Positions 25,983 to 34,872 of a stretch of 64,000 bases of DNA are shown here, piece after piece (within the stretch, counting starts at the first letter, position 1; every line of letters begins with the position of its first letter). The notes beneath the pieces are model-generated. The model ran no database searches and had not been told where the DNA came from. It saw only the letters and a list, made by a program, of their open reading frames with translations. Source of the DNA: Ignavibacteriota bacterium (GTDB lineage: Bacteria > Bacteroidota > Ignavibacteria > Kapaibacteriales > UBA2268); NCBI GenBank assembly GCA_019637995.1, contig JAHBUQ010000002.1:821428-885427 (forward strand), given 5' to 3'. The translations under genes were made by a program, and so were the position numbers.

Positions 25983-27062
25983 TCAGCCAATCATTTCCAG
26001 TATTTTATTTGCAACATCTTTTGCGGCATCCGGTTTAGCGAGTTCTCCTGCACTCTCAGACATTCTTAAAAGCTTATTTTCATCTGCAACTAATTCATTG
26101 ACGATACTAAGCAATTTAGAATTTAATTCATTATTTAAAACTAATTCCGATGCACCAATTCGAGCCATAATCTCGGCATTTCGAAGCTGTTCATTATTTG
26201 ATGCAGAAGGCAAAGGTACAAGTACTGAAGGCTTGCCGGTAAGCGTAAGCTCTGATACTGTCGAAGCACCCGAACGGCAGACAATCAAATCAGCCGCAGA
26301 GTAATAAAGGGACATATCGTCAATATAATTATGCTGATGGATATTATCAGGAATATTATCTGAAAATTCAAAATTTCCACCTGTTTGCCAAATAATATCA
26401 GCATTTATTCTGCTTAAATTATCAAGATTTGCAGCTACAAATTCATTTATGGATTTAGCACCAAGACTTCCTCCAAAAATCAAAATCGTCTTTTTGTCAG
26501 GATTTATTCCGATTTTATTTTTCGCATCTTTTTTATTTATCGGTAACAAAAAGTCCTGTCTTACTGGATTTCCTGTAAAAAATATTTTCTTTCTCCATTT
26601 TTGAGGAAAATATTTTGCACTATCTTCAAATGAAGTAAATACGGCTTTGGAGCGGGCTGTAAGAAGCGAAATTGCTTTTCCGGGATTGACATTAGACTCC
26701 ATCAGAAAAAGCGGCGTTTTAGATTTTGCTGCGGCAAATCCGGGGGGTATGCTTATATAAGCACCTGCAACAATAACTGCAGAGCACTTATTTTGCTTTA
26801 TAAAATTATAGACTTTGTTTCTAGCTTTAAAAAGTTTTACAAAATTCTGTAGTGTTGCGGGGTTAGGCTTGAAGCTGAGTCCTTCAATATCAACAGGAAG
26901 AAATTCATAGCCAAATGCAGGAACTTTTGTACCTTCAATTTTATCAACTCTGCCTGCAAACGTAATTTTACATTCAGGTACGATTTTCATAAGCTCGCCT
27001 GCTACAGCGAGTGCCGGATAAAGATGTCCGCCTGTTCCGCCTGCTCCAAACAAAAAGTGCAT
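25983..27062 (-). CDS. murG: UDP-GlcNAc:undecaprenyl-PP-MurNAc-pentapeptide GlcNAc transferase
   Basis: 359 residues. Converts lipid I to lipid II at the inner face of the membrane. Motifs: GAGGTGGHLYPA (N-terminal glycine loop), IFGGSLGAKSIN and CRSGASTVSEL, the nucleotide-sugar site, all in the expected order for this GT28 enzyme. It sits outside any mur/fts cluster, followed by two small membrane proteins in a likely operon. Nothing unusual in the active site. Confidence 0.95.
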   Translation of the reverse strand: MHFLFGAGGTGGHLYPALAVAGELMKIVPECKITFAGRVDKIEGTKVPAFGYEFLPVDIEGLSFKPNPATLQNFVKLFKARNKVYNFIKQNKCSAVIVAGAYISIPPGFAAAKSKTPLFLMESNVNPGKAISLLTARSKAVFTSFEDSAKYFPQKWRKKIFFTGNPVRQDFLLPINKKDAKNKIGINPDKKTILIFGGSLGAKSINEFVAANLDNLSRINADIIWQTGGNFEFSDNIPDNIHQHNYIDDMSLYYSAADLIVCRSGASTVSELTLTGKPSVLVPLPSASNNEQLRNAEIMARIGASELVLNNELNSKLLSIVNELVADENKLLRMSESAGELAKPDAAKDVANKILEMIG

Positions 27063-27172
27063 ATTTTTGAATTAATATATTTATTAAAGAAATAATCAAT
27101 TTCAAAAATAAGTTAAATTATCTATAAATACCAAAAATAAATCATAACAGTATGAAAAATATTGACAAAATT

Positions 27173-30100
27173 TTACTTACTGATAAGTAATTTGCCTTTA
27201 TCAACGAATGGTCCCGACTTAATTATATAATAATAAGCTCCGGAATTCAAAATTCTTGTGTCAATCATTGCGGAGTACTCACCTTTTTCAAGAAAATGAT
27301 TAATCGCTTCAGTTACTATGATCCCGATACTGTTGTATATTATTAGCTCGGTATGAGCTGAAATTCCAATTCCGAAATTAATCTCGGCAACATTCCCGTA
27401 AACCGGATTTGGGCTTACATTACCAAGAAAATATTTATCAGAGCCGAGATTAATTACCCTCAAATCATTTCCACAAACAGGATTGATAATAACTCTTGAA
27501 ATTGTATTATTGACTACTACACATTCATTATCAATCGGCTCAATAATATATTGAATATCAGTAAGTTCGGAATAATCATTCGGATAGTATAGTAAGAAAT
27601 CAAGCCTGAACAGGTCACTATCTAGAGTAATTTCATCATTCGATATCGACTTGATTCTAAAATTCAACTTGCCAATTTCAGTAAGGTCTATTTTATGAAT
27701 GCTGAAAGAACCTGCTATTTCAGGGCTTAGAGTAAGTGAAGCCAAATCAGGTTTCAGAATATGCTCATCGAATAATACTGATACACTGAGTTCGTTCAAT
27801 TTCAATCCTTCAAGATTTTGATTCGTAGTAAACCTTACTTCATTACTGATAGTTTCGCCTATGCTTGCTGATTGCATTGCAGGGCTTGAAATCAAATCAG
27901 TCGTGTATCTGACAGGATTGCCATAGTATTTTGCTGATTTTCTCAAGGTTGGGCTTCGTGATTCTACCACAATAACTTCAATTTCATCATTTGCGATAGA
28001 TATTGGTTTATAATTTAGTTCAATATTTTTTGATTCACCTGCTTTCAGGAAAAAACCATTTTTGAGTGATTTGTCGGAAAGAGTAAATTCAGCAGAATAC
28101 TCATCAATAAGCACTTCTGCAATTTCAATATCGCGTTTACTATTATTCTTAACTTCGCCAGAGATTATAGTCTCAAACCCAACACAAGCTTCACCGATTC
28201 CTCCACTGAAAGTGAGAGCCTGTAACATACCATTGCCAATTAATTGAATATTTGCAGTGTCAATGCCATCGCTGATGATTTGCATTGTTGCTTTGTGTTC
28301 ACCTTCAATTCCTGGCACAAATCCGGCAACCAATATATAAGACCTGCCAGGCAGAAGTTGTATTGGAAAGTTTGCAACTTGTTTGTCTATCTTGAAACCA
28401 CTATTTCCGAAATACGCCCATTTTTCTGAAATTTGCTCTTCATTGTTCGTAAAAAAGTCGTAAATATTAGCAGTATCAGCATACTGCCATTCTTCCTGTG
28501 AGAGATTTTTTATTTCAATTCTGCGGATTGATGGAGCATCATAATTGTCAACAATTGTTGTATCAAACGTTATAATTTGAGAATTTATTCTCGGCACAGT
28601 ACCAAATCCGGATAGCTCCGATATTGTAATACTTCCGAAATTATTGATATATCTAATTTTTAGATAATGTTGACCTATTTTAACAGGTCTGAAATTTACT
28701 TTGAAATCGAATTTTTCACCAGCCGGAATTCTGAGGTTAGTGAATACCTGACGATTAAACTCAAATGCTTCAGGACTTACTGCATCAGAAATTTCAATAC
28801 CGGAAATTAATATTTCTGCATTACCTGTGTTTTGAAGTGTGATACTGCTTGTTTGATTTTCAATTTGATACGGACCTGATGGGAACTCATTTCTGAAAAT
28901 CCGCTTACGTCCCCAGTCATAAGAGCCTGCAACAAGTCCGGGTTCTATGCTTCGTGCTTTAATGAGGCAAATATTATCACGTGAAATTGCATCGCTGAGT
29001 ATTACAACTGAATCGGCATAATCCCCAAGTCTTGACGGCTCAAAAATTACAGCCATTGTGAAATTCTCGCCTGGCTGAAGTGTAACAGGTGAATCAGTTG
29101 AAAATTCCCTCTCGAATACAATTGAAAAATCACTGTTTGTTGGAGGAAGATAATCTTTCAGGATAAGCTCCGTTACACCGGTATTTGAAATTATTGAATA
29201 AGCTGTATCAATTCCGCCAATTGTTAAGTCACCAAAATAAACGTCAGTTACTTCAATTACAGGGCTGCCGACAGTCGCTTCAACCATCCCTGCAAAAAAG
29301 AACCTGCAATTATCACCAAATCCGATGGAATCAATAAATGTTCCAATTTCAGAAGGAGAAAATTCAACATGAAAAGTATATGATTCATCTTTCTGAATTT
29401 TTAGAGGCAAATCCGAATTATCAGAAATTCTGAAACCATTGCTTCCTGATTGAAGTTCTAATTTGCTTAATGTAAAAATAGAATCAGAATTATTTATAAT
29501 TCTAAACTCTCTTGACAGTTTATCATCGCCGATTTTGAATGAGCCATAATTTTCATACTTCTTCCGTAATTCGGTATTTTGTGCTTTGTAGAAAATATCG
29601 GCTTTGCTGAAATTACCTGCAAAATCCCAAAAAAGTACAGATGCTTTTGCGTCTTTATTTAGATCAACTATACGAATAGACCACTCGGCTTTGCCAGTAA
29701 TTCCCGGCAATATCTGCTCAAAATTACCTCTTACTACGTTCATTGATTCGTCGCTAAGGAAAACCGAGCCTGCAAGATTACTCCGAATCTCGGCATCTTC
29801 CGGCATATCTTCGGTTATGCCATTAATAATACCATCGCAATTTATATCCCATGAGATGTGTGGAGGGTCTTTGTCCTCAGAGTTCAGCAAATCCAATTTT
29901 AATCCTGCGGTAGAACCATAAGCCGAGCTTGAATTATAACCGTAAAAATATGCTGTAAAACTGCTTGAGCTTTTTAGTACATAGCTTCCTGTTGCTTCGG
30001 GTTTGATTACAAGCAATGCGTATTCAGTCCCAGTAAATCGGAAAGATTCGAGCCTTGCCTCAGAGCGTAAAGTTTTATAATTCAATTTTCCAAGTGAGTA

Positions 30101-31360
30101 TTTTCCAATTAAAAAATCTTCCGGAATACTGCCATCAGAATCTGTTTTGTAAATAATATTCAAATAATTATTAGCAAATGTAGGTGAAGGTAACTGTGCA
30201 GGAATAGAAAAGTGCATCTCCTTTTGAAAATGTTCAACGGGAGTGATATTCATCTGGAATGGTGCTCCCGGAGGTTCGGGAAGTCCGTCTTCTTCAACAC
30301 CTGAATTATACAGAACAACATTAATAGGTTTATCGCTACTGATTCTACCGAAATTATTGCCCGTGATTTCATTCATCCTAACTTCAAAGTAACCTTCTCC
30401 AATAATTCCACCGGACTTTGAAATTGTGCCATAAAAAATGCCGTCAATCATAACATCAGTCATTGGCTCCTTAGCATAAATTCTTACAACAGGACTATAC
30501 TTCCTGCCGTAAACATTTGGTATGTAGTAGGTTTTTCCCCAAGTATATGTTGGTATTTCTGCTTCTGCAAGGTAACCCGAATATTTATTTATTAAAGGAA
30601 TATTTGCTGAATAGCTACCTGAAATTACTGCTACCGGCTTACTTGAAGAAACCTTGCTACCGCTTAGGTCAGCATCACGACCCTTTGAGGAAATCATCCA
30701 GACATCGCCTTTGTTCAAAATTTTCTTGATTGTTTCGCCGGGTTTCTGCCCTGAAGAAGTCTCGGTTGAAGAATTGCCACCAAGTGTGAAATTCACTTCA
30801 GTACCGTCATAAGCGGCAACTATGCCTGAAAGTGACGGGAAGCTGTTATAAACAGGATAATATACTGAAGCATCGCCATAAGAAGATACGATATAATCAT
30901 TTCCTAATACATTCACAGGTAGTGCAAGAAATCCTTCGCCGGTCGAATTATATCTTACAACCACATTTACAGACACCGGATATTCAGATTTTATGTAAAT
31001 GCCCGCCCCCTTGTAAATTTCGCTTGGGAATACAGGATCAAGTCCTGTCTTTATATATGGCTGAGCTGTTTTTGGTTCGATATTAAATTCATAGCTTATG
31101 CCTGGAAGTACTTTAGCTGTTCGGGCATAATTCTTTCCGGGCACTTCGACACGAACATTAGTTTCTGCATCTGAATTTACAAATATCTTGACGAAATTGC
31201 CTTCAGTATTGCCTGATTCAATTAATGCAGGCGGTACAGTCAGCCAAAATTCTGTTCCGATATTGGAATTAACAAAACGGTTGTACTCCGCTGAAACTTC
31301 TGTGAAATTCAGCAGTGAAAGGATAATCAACCAGATTAAATACTGTAATTTTGTCTTCAT
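27173..31360 (-). CDS. Giant T9SS-exported surface protein 2 (IgGFc-binding-type N-terminus, choice-of-anchor-D-like repeats)
   Basis: 1395 residues. Signal peptide (1-24); N-terminal IgGFc-binding-type region (~28-400) with GTEFWLTVPPA, YPVSVNVVVRYN and LPVNVLGNDYIV; several Ig-like anchor-D-type units (YGSFKIGDDKLSREFRI, YFGDLTIGGIDTAYSIIS); and a C-terminal T9SS sorting domain from VSPNPVYGNVAEI. SD AAAAGGAGTAG lies before the ATG, a leader motif also seen before the lipoprotein at 34262. It is a paralogue of giant protein 1 but diverged. Likely surface exposed; ligand unknown. Confidence 0.85.
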   Translation of the reverse strand: MKTKLQYLIWLIILSLLNFTEVSAEYNRFVNSNIGTEFWLTVPPALIESGNTEGNFVKIFVNSDAETNVRVEVPGKNYARTAKVLPGISYEFNIEPKTAQPYIKTGLDPVFPSEIYKGAGIYIKSEYPVSVNVVVRYNSTGEGFLALPVNVLGNDYIVSSYGDASVYYPVYNSFPSLSGIVAAYDGTEVNFTLGGNSSTETSSGQKPGETIKKILNKGDVWMISSKGRDADLSGSKVSSSKPVAVISGSYSANIPLINKYSGYLAEAEIPTYTWGKTYYIPNVYGRKYSPVVRIYAKEPMTDVMIDGIFYGTISKSGGIIGEGYFEVRMNEITGNNFGRISSDKPINVVLYNSGVEEDGLPEPPGAPFQMNITPVEHFQKEMHFSIPAQLPSPTFANNYLNIIYKTDSDGSIPEDFLIGKYSLGKLNYKTLRSEARLESFRFTGTEYALLVIKPEATGSYVLKSSSSFTAYFYGYNSSSAYGSTAGLKLDLLNSEDKDPPHISWDINCDGIINGITEDMPEDAEIRSNLAGSVFLSDESMNVVRGNFEQILPGITGKAEWSIRIVDLNKDAKASVLFWDFAGNFSKADIFYKAQNTELRKKYENYGSFKIGDDKLSREFRIINNSDSIFTLSKLELQSGSNGFRISDNSDLPLKIQKDESYTFHVEFSPSEIGTFIDSIGFGDNCRFFFAGMVEATVGSPVIEVTDVYFGDLTIGGIDTAYSIISNTGVTELILKDYLPPTNSDFSIVFEREFSTDSPVTLQPGENFTMAVIFEPSRLGDYADSVVILSDAISRDNICLIKARSIEPGLVAGSYDWGRKRIFRNEFPSGPYQIENQTSSITLQNTGNAEILISGIEISDAVSPEAFEFNRQVFTNLRIPAGEKFDFKVNFRPVKIGQHYLKIRYINNFGSITISELSGFGTVPRINSQIITFDTTIVDNYDAPSIRRIEIKNLSQEEWQYADTANIYDFFTNNEEQISEKWAYFGNSGFKIDKQVANFPIQLLPGRSYILVAGFVPGIEGEHKATMQIISDGIDTANIQLIGNGMLQALTFSGGIGEACVGFETIISGEVKNNSKRDIEIAEVLIDEYSAEFTLSDKSLKNGFFLKAGESKNIELNYKPISIANDEIEVIVVESRSPTLRKSAKYYGNPVRYTTDLISSPAMQSASIGETISNEVRFTTNQNLEGLKLNELSVSVLFDEHILKPDLASLTLSPEIAGSFSIHKIDLTEIGKLNFRIKSISNDEITLDSDLFRLDFLLYYPNDYSELTDIQYIIEPIDNECVVVNNTISRVIINPVCGNDLRVINLGSDKYFLGNVSPNPVYGNVAEINFGIGISAHTELIIYNSIGIIVTEAINHFLEKGEYSAMIDTRILNSGAYYYIIKSGPFVDKGKLLISK

Positions 31361-31500
31361 AATTTGCTACTCCTTTTTAGCAAAAGAGCAATTTTCAAAA
31401 AACTAAAATAGTTTTTGCAACTTCATACAATAAGAGTAACACATTAACTTGAAAAATGTCTCAAAAAAAATTGTTTTTTTCACTTTTTTTTGAAAATATT

Positions 31501-31983
31501 TTAAAAATTAAATTTTTCTTTCAATTTTGCAGCTACCAAATGCGGAACAAATTCACTTGTATCTTTTCCATATTTAGCCATTTCACGAATAATACTTGAA
31601 TTCAGATATGTATATTTTTCATGAGGTGTCAAAAATACTGTATAAATATTTGGTGATAATTTTCTGTTCATAAGTGCAATCTGAAATTCATACTCAAAAT
31701 CAGAGACCGCTCTTATACCTCTAACCATAGCGATTGCATTTTTTTCCTCTGCAACTTCGACAGTAAGCTTATGATTGATAATTACATCCGCATTTGGTAG
31801 ATGCTCAAGAGCAGATTTAATCATTTCGAGTCGCTCCTCTTCAGAAAAAAGAGTAACTTTTTTGGAATTTACGGCAATTACCACATAAACTTTATCGAAC
31901 ATTTCACATGCCCTTTCTATTACATCAACGTGTCCGTTTGTAATCGGATCGAATGTTCCGGCATAAATAGCTGATTTTGACAT
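31501..31983 (-). CDS. coaD: Phosphopantetheine adenylyltransferase
   Basis: 160 residues. Makes dephospho-CoA from 4'-phosphopantetheine and ATP. TFDPITNGH holds the (T/H)xGH nucleotidyltransferase signature and SSIIRE the second conserved site. Length is typical. It follows rpsD and its terminator on the same strand and precedes giant protein 2; no operon partner in CoA synthesis is nearby. Confidence 0.95.
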   Translation of the reverse strand: MSKSAIYAGTFDPITNGHVDVIERACEMFDKVYVVIAVNSKKVTLFSEEERLEMIKSALEHLPNADVIINHKLTVEVAEEKNAIAMVRGIRAVSDFEYEFQIALMNRKLSPNIYTVFLTPHEKYTYLNSSIIREMAKYGKDTSEFVPHLVAAKLKEKFNF

Positions 31984-32084
31984 ATTAATCTTAAATTGAA
32001 TTATATTATTTCAAAAAAACCAAAAATACGATTATTTTTTTAAATTACGTATAATTGATTATAATTATTTCAAAATAGCGATAT

Positions 32085-32126
32085 AAAAATAAAGAAAGCC
32101 TTCGCCGTATAAGGGAGAAGGCTTGA
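32085..32126 (-). terminator. Rho-independent terminator after rpsD
   Basis: Arms at 32096-32103 and 32117-32124 (AAGCCTTC and complement) with a 13-base loop, followed on the minus strand by TCTTTATTTTT. Confidence 0.88.
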
Positions 32127-32146
32127 AAAAATAACATTTCAGAATA

Positions 32147-32749
32147 TTATCTTGAGTAATACTCTACTACAAGGGGAAGTTCACATTGAATTGGAACTTC
32201 TTCTTTATGAGGTATGTAAGATAATTTTGCTGAGAAATCTGCTTTAGATACTTCAAGATATGGCGGAGCATTGACTAATCGTATAGTTTCCTGAATAGAA
32301 TCAATTTTTCTGCTTTTTTCTTTAACAGAAATCAAATCGTTAACACGTACGTGATAAGAAGGAATAGTTACTCTCCTACCATTTACAAAAATGTGTCCAT
32401 GACCGATAAACTGTCTTGAAGCATAAATTGTCGGTGCAAGACCTGCTCGATATACAAGTGCGTCAAGTCTTGTTTCAATCAACTGTACCAGCAGGTCAGC
32501 TGTGTTACCTGTCTGCGAAGCGGCTTTTTTATAGAAATTAGCCATCTGTTTTTCAGACAAGTTGTACTGCAAACGCAATCTCTGTTTTTCTAACAATTGG
32601 CGACCATAGTCAGATTGCTTGGCACGTCTTTTATTGCCACCATGTGCTCCCGGAGGATATGGCTTGCGCGTTGACACTTTTCCGGCTTTCGGGGTCAGGT
32701 TTATTCCGAGTTTCCTCGATATTTTTACTTTAGGTCCAGTATAATTCAT
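32147..32749 (-). CDS. rpsD: 30S ribosomal protein S4
   Basis: 200 residues. Primary 16S rRNA-binding protein of the small subunit, here the zinc-free version: the N-terminus [14 protein letters not shown] lacks the Cys cluster. The S4 domain ([29 protein letters not shown]) is intact. It stands alone with its own promoter and terminator, away from the usual rpsM-rpsK-rpsD-rpoA order, so either the alpha operon is split in this genome or this is a second paralogue. Confidence 0.95.
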   Translation of the reverse strand: MNYTGPKVKISRKLGINLTPKAGKVSTRKPYPPGAHGGNKRRAKQSDYGRQLLEKQRLRLQYNLSEKQMANFYKKAASQTGNTADLLVQLIETRLDALVYRAGLAPTIYASRQFIGHGHIFVNGRRVTIPSYHVRVNDLISVKEKSRKIDSIQETIRLVNAPPYLEVSKADFSAKLSYIPHKEEVPIQCELPLVVEYYSR

Positions 32750-32808
32750 TAGATCCTGCTGTATAAAGTTTAAAAATACTTTATTTCAACTTACAAATTT
32801 TAGAACTA

Positions 32809-32839
32809 CAAATATATGTATATTTATTAACATAGCAAA
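32809..32839 (-). promoter_or_regulatory. Bacteroidota-type promoter of rpsD
   Basis: On the minus strand TTTG (32836-32839), exactly 19 bases, then TATATTTG (32809-32816): a full match to TTTG-N19-TAnnTTTG. Start of transcription is expected near 32802, about 50 bases before the ATG. Confidence 0.8.
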
Positions 32840-32915
32840 ATAATTTTCAATTTTTTACTAAATATTTTGTATTTATGTATTCTAATATGTATCAAATTTC
32901 AAAAAAGTAATAAAA

Positions 32916-33596
32916 ATGAATATTAGTAGGATTGAATTAGCAAAAACTATAGACAGTACCATATTAAAACCGGATTCAAAGTATTCAGATATCGAAAATC
33001 TTTGCCGTGATGCAGCTAAATATCACTTTGCATCTGTATGTGTACTACCCCGCTATGTCGGCTATGCTGCGAATCTTCTTGACGGCTCGGGTGTAGCAGT
33101 ATGCTCTGTAGTAGGATTTCCTCTCGGTGCAAATTATATAAGTACTAAGATTGAGGAAGCAGAATCGCTAATTGAAAACAGATGTACCGAACTGGATATG
33201 GTTATCAACCTCCCTGCCCTTATGAATAAGGAATTTGCTTATGTCAAAGAGGAAATAGAAGCTCTTGCCGAACTTTGCCATTCGAATGATGCAATATTAA
33301 AAGTTATCATCGAAACCTGTCTTCTAAGTGATTATCAAAAGATTGAAATGTGCAAAATTATCACCGAAGCCGGTGCTGACTATATAAAAACATCTACAGG
33401 ATTTTCTTTAGCGGGTGCAGATTTGAAAGACATTTATCTTTTCAGGGAGTTTATCGGAGAAAATGTCAGAATAAAAGCATCAGGAGGCATTAGAAATCTT
33501 GAGCAGGCATTGACATTTGTCGAAGCCGGTGCTTCAAGAATTGGTACCAGCTCCGGAGTTAAAATTATCGAAGAATTACCAGAGGAAAAAGCGTAA
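32916..33596 (+). CDS. deoC: Deoxyribose-phosphate aldolase
   Basis: 226 residues. Splits 2-deoxyribose-5-phosphate into acetaldehyde and glyceraldehyde-3-phosphate in nucleoside breakdown. DYIKTSTGF carries the Schiff-base lysine (about residue 155); VIIETCLL and the C-terminal RIKASGGIR complete the TIM-barrel signatures. Single gene between divergent rpsD and a convergent unknown, with a hairpin after it. Confidence 0.93.
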   Translation: MNISRIELAKTIDSTILKPDSKYSDIENLCRDAAKYHFASVCVLPRYVGYAANLLDGSGVAVCSVVGFPLGANYISTKIEEAESLIENRCTELDMVINLPALMNKEFAYVKEEIEALAELCHSNDAILKVIIETCLLSDYQKIEMCKIITEAGADYIKTSTGFSLAGADLKDIYLFREFIGENVRIKASGGIRNLEQALTFVEAGASRIGTSSGVKIIEELPEEKA

Positions 33597-33622
33597 ATCA
33601 GATTCAAAATAAAATCCAAAAA

Positions 33623-33685
33623 CAAGGCAAATAAAAACATGGCTGTCTCAGAAGCATATTTGTAAGACAGCATTTTATTGCCTTG
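33623..33685. terminator. Long imperfect hairpin downstream of deoC
   Basis: CAAGGCAA...ATGGCTGTCT (33623-33648) pairs with AGACAGC-ATTTTATTGCCTTG (33665-33685) around a 16-base loop. Likely a bidirectional terminator between convergent genes, or a small repeat element. Confidence 0.65.
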
Positions 33686-33776
33686 ATGATATATTTTATT
33701 CAACGCCATAAATCCGGAAATTAATTACCGGATTGGCAAATTTAAATAACTAGTTCAAATATTTTCAAATATAAAA

Positions 33777-34136
33777 TTAATTTTCCAGTATCAACTGAAG
33801 AAAAGTTTCAGCCGATACATTTGCCTGAGCTTGTGAACCGAAATTTTTCAAATTATCAGAATAATTATCAGAATTAATTTCTGATAATACTTTTACAGCT
33901 TCTGCATAAGATTCAATTGGAGCATTTTTAGACATTCCGAGGGGGTGACTATTGTCCACTTGAATATTATTAACCAGCTTGTCAATGGCGCCAATAAGGA
34001 TTTCCTCTTGCCAATTGTTCAGTTTCTTGCTGTTATTTCCGTAAGAAACATCATTTTTTTGCTTAGCAGGGTCGAACTTAATTTCCTTAGGAATATAAGT
34101 TTCTACAACATTTGTAGATATTTTTGCAATATTCAT
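33777..34136 (-). CDS. Small protein of unknown function
   Basis: 119 residues without signal peptide. The C-terminal SQAQANVSAETFLQLI stretch resembles the last segment of flagellin-like and similar tail-capping helices, but the N-terminal half (MNIAKISTNVVETYIPKEI) has no family I recognise. AAAAAGGAAT is upstream of the ATG. Convergent with deoC and divergent from the following lipoprotein. The gene is plausible by SD and length; function unknown. Confidence 0.6.
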   Translation of the reverse strand: MNIAKISTNVVETYIPKEIKFDPAKQKNDVSYGNNSKKLNNWQEEILIGAIDKLVNNIQVDNSHPLGMSKNAPIESYAEAVKVLSEINSDNYSDNLKNFGSQAQANVSAETFLQLILEN

Positions 34137-34261
34137 TTGGTTATTCCTTTTTATTTTATTATTTTAACATATTGAAAATTGACAATTATAATATAATGTT
34201 TTTTGACAAATCTTGTACCAAAGTTCTTTTAAATAAAAATTTACTAAAAAGGAGTAGAAAA

Positions 34262-34777
34262 ATGAAGAGATTATTGTTACTCATTTTGGCATCACTTATA
34301 GTTTTGAGTGCATGCAGTCCTAAAAAAACTTATCTTTCACCACTTGAATTAGAGGAGGAAAAAGAACAAGTAAAAAAAGTTATAGAAGACTATCACAGAG
34401 CTTCTGAAGATAAAAATTTTGGCAAAGTTGTAGAAACACTTGCTGACGAAGTAATATTTTTTGGTACCGATTCATCTGAAGTTATTAAAACATTTGCTGA
34501 TTTCAAAAAAGCTATTGAAAAACAATGGCAGGATTACGACAAAATTGATTATGGTGAACTTCGTGATGTTTCTATCCAAATGGATGAGGGTGCAACTTTA
34601 GCTACAATAATTTATGGTGTCAATTCTGATTTTATACGTGGTGAAGAAACATATAATTATTACCTCCGCATAGCACGTATTTTAAAGAAAAAGAATAACA
34701 AGTGGCTAATTGTAAGCGGTATTGTAGGCATAGTACGACCTGACGCACCATATCAACAAAATGGTTCAGTCGAATAA
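34262..34777 (+). CDS. Predicted lipoprotein with NTF2/SnoaL-like domain
   Basis: 171 residues. Signal peptide with lipobox LSACS (Cys about residue 17), then an NTF2-like cone (KKVIEDYHRASEDKNFGKVVETLADEV and DFKKAIEKQW), as in the DUF4440 group. Such domains bind small hydrophobic ligands or act as calcium/calmodulin-like modules; no catalytic residue is evident. The start at 34262 has AAGGAG eight bases upstream; the frame is open earlier but outside the leader. Followed by a hairpin terminator. Confidence 0.7.
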   Translation: MKRLLLLILASLIVLSACSPKKTYLSPLELEEEKEQVKKVIEDYHRASEDKNFGKVVETLADEVIFFGTDSSEVIKTFADFKKAIEKQWQDYDKIDYGELRDVSIQMDEGATLATIIYGVNSDFIRGEETYNYYLRIARILKKKNNKWLIVSGIVGIVRPDAPYQQNGSVE

Positions 34778-34806
34778 TAAAATAAAAATTGTAAATAGTT
34801 GTTATT

Positions 34807-34846
34807 ACCTTTGGAGTTCTAAATCAGGAACTTCAAAGGTTTTTAT
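34807..34846 (+). terminator. Rho-independent terminator
   Basis: ACCTTTGGAGTTC (34807-34819) pairs with GAACTTCAAAGGT (34828-34840) with one mismatch, then TTTTTATTTAT. Confidence 0.85.
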
Positions 34847-34872
34847 TTATAAATAATTTTAGGAAAACTTCT

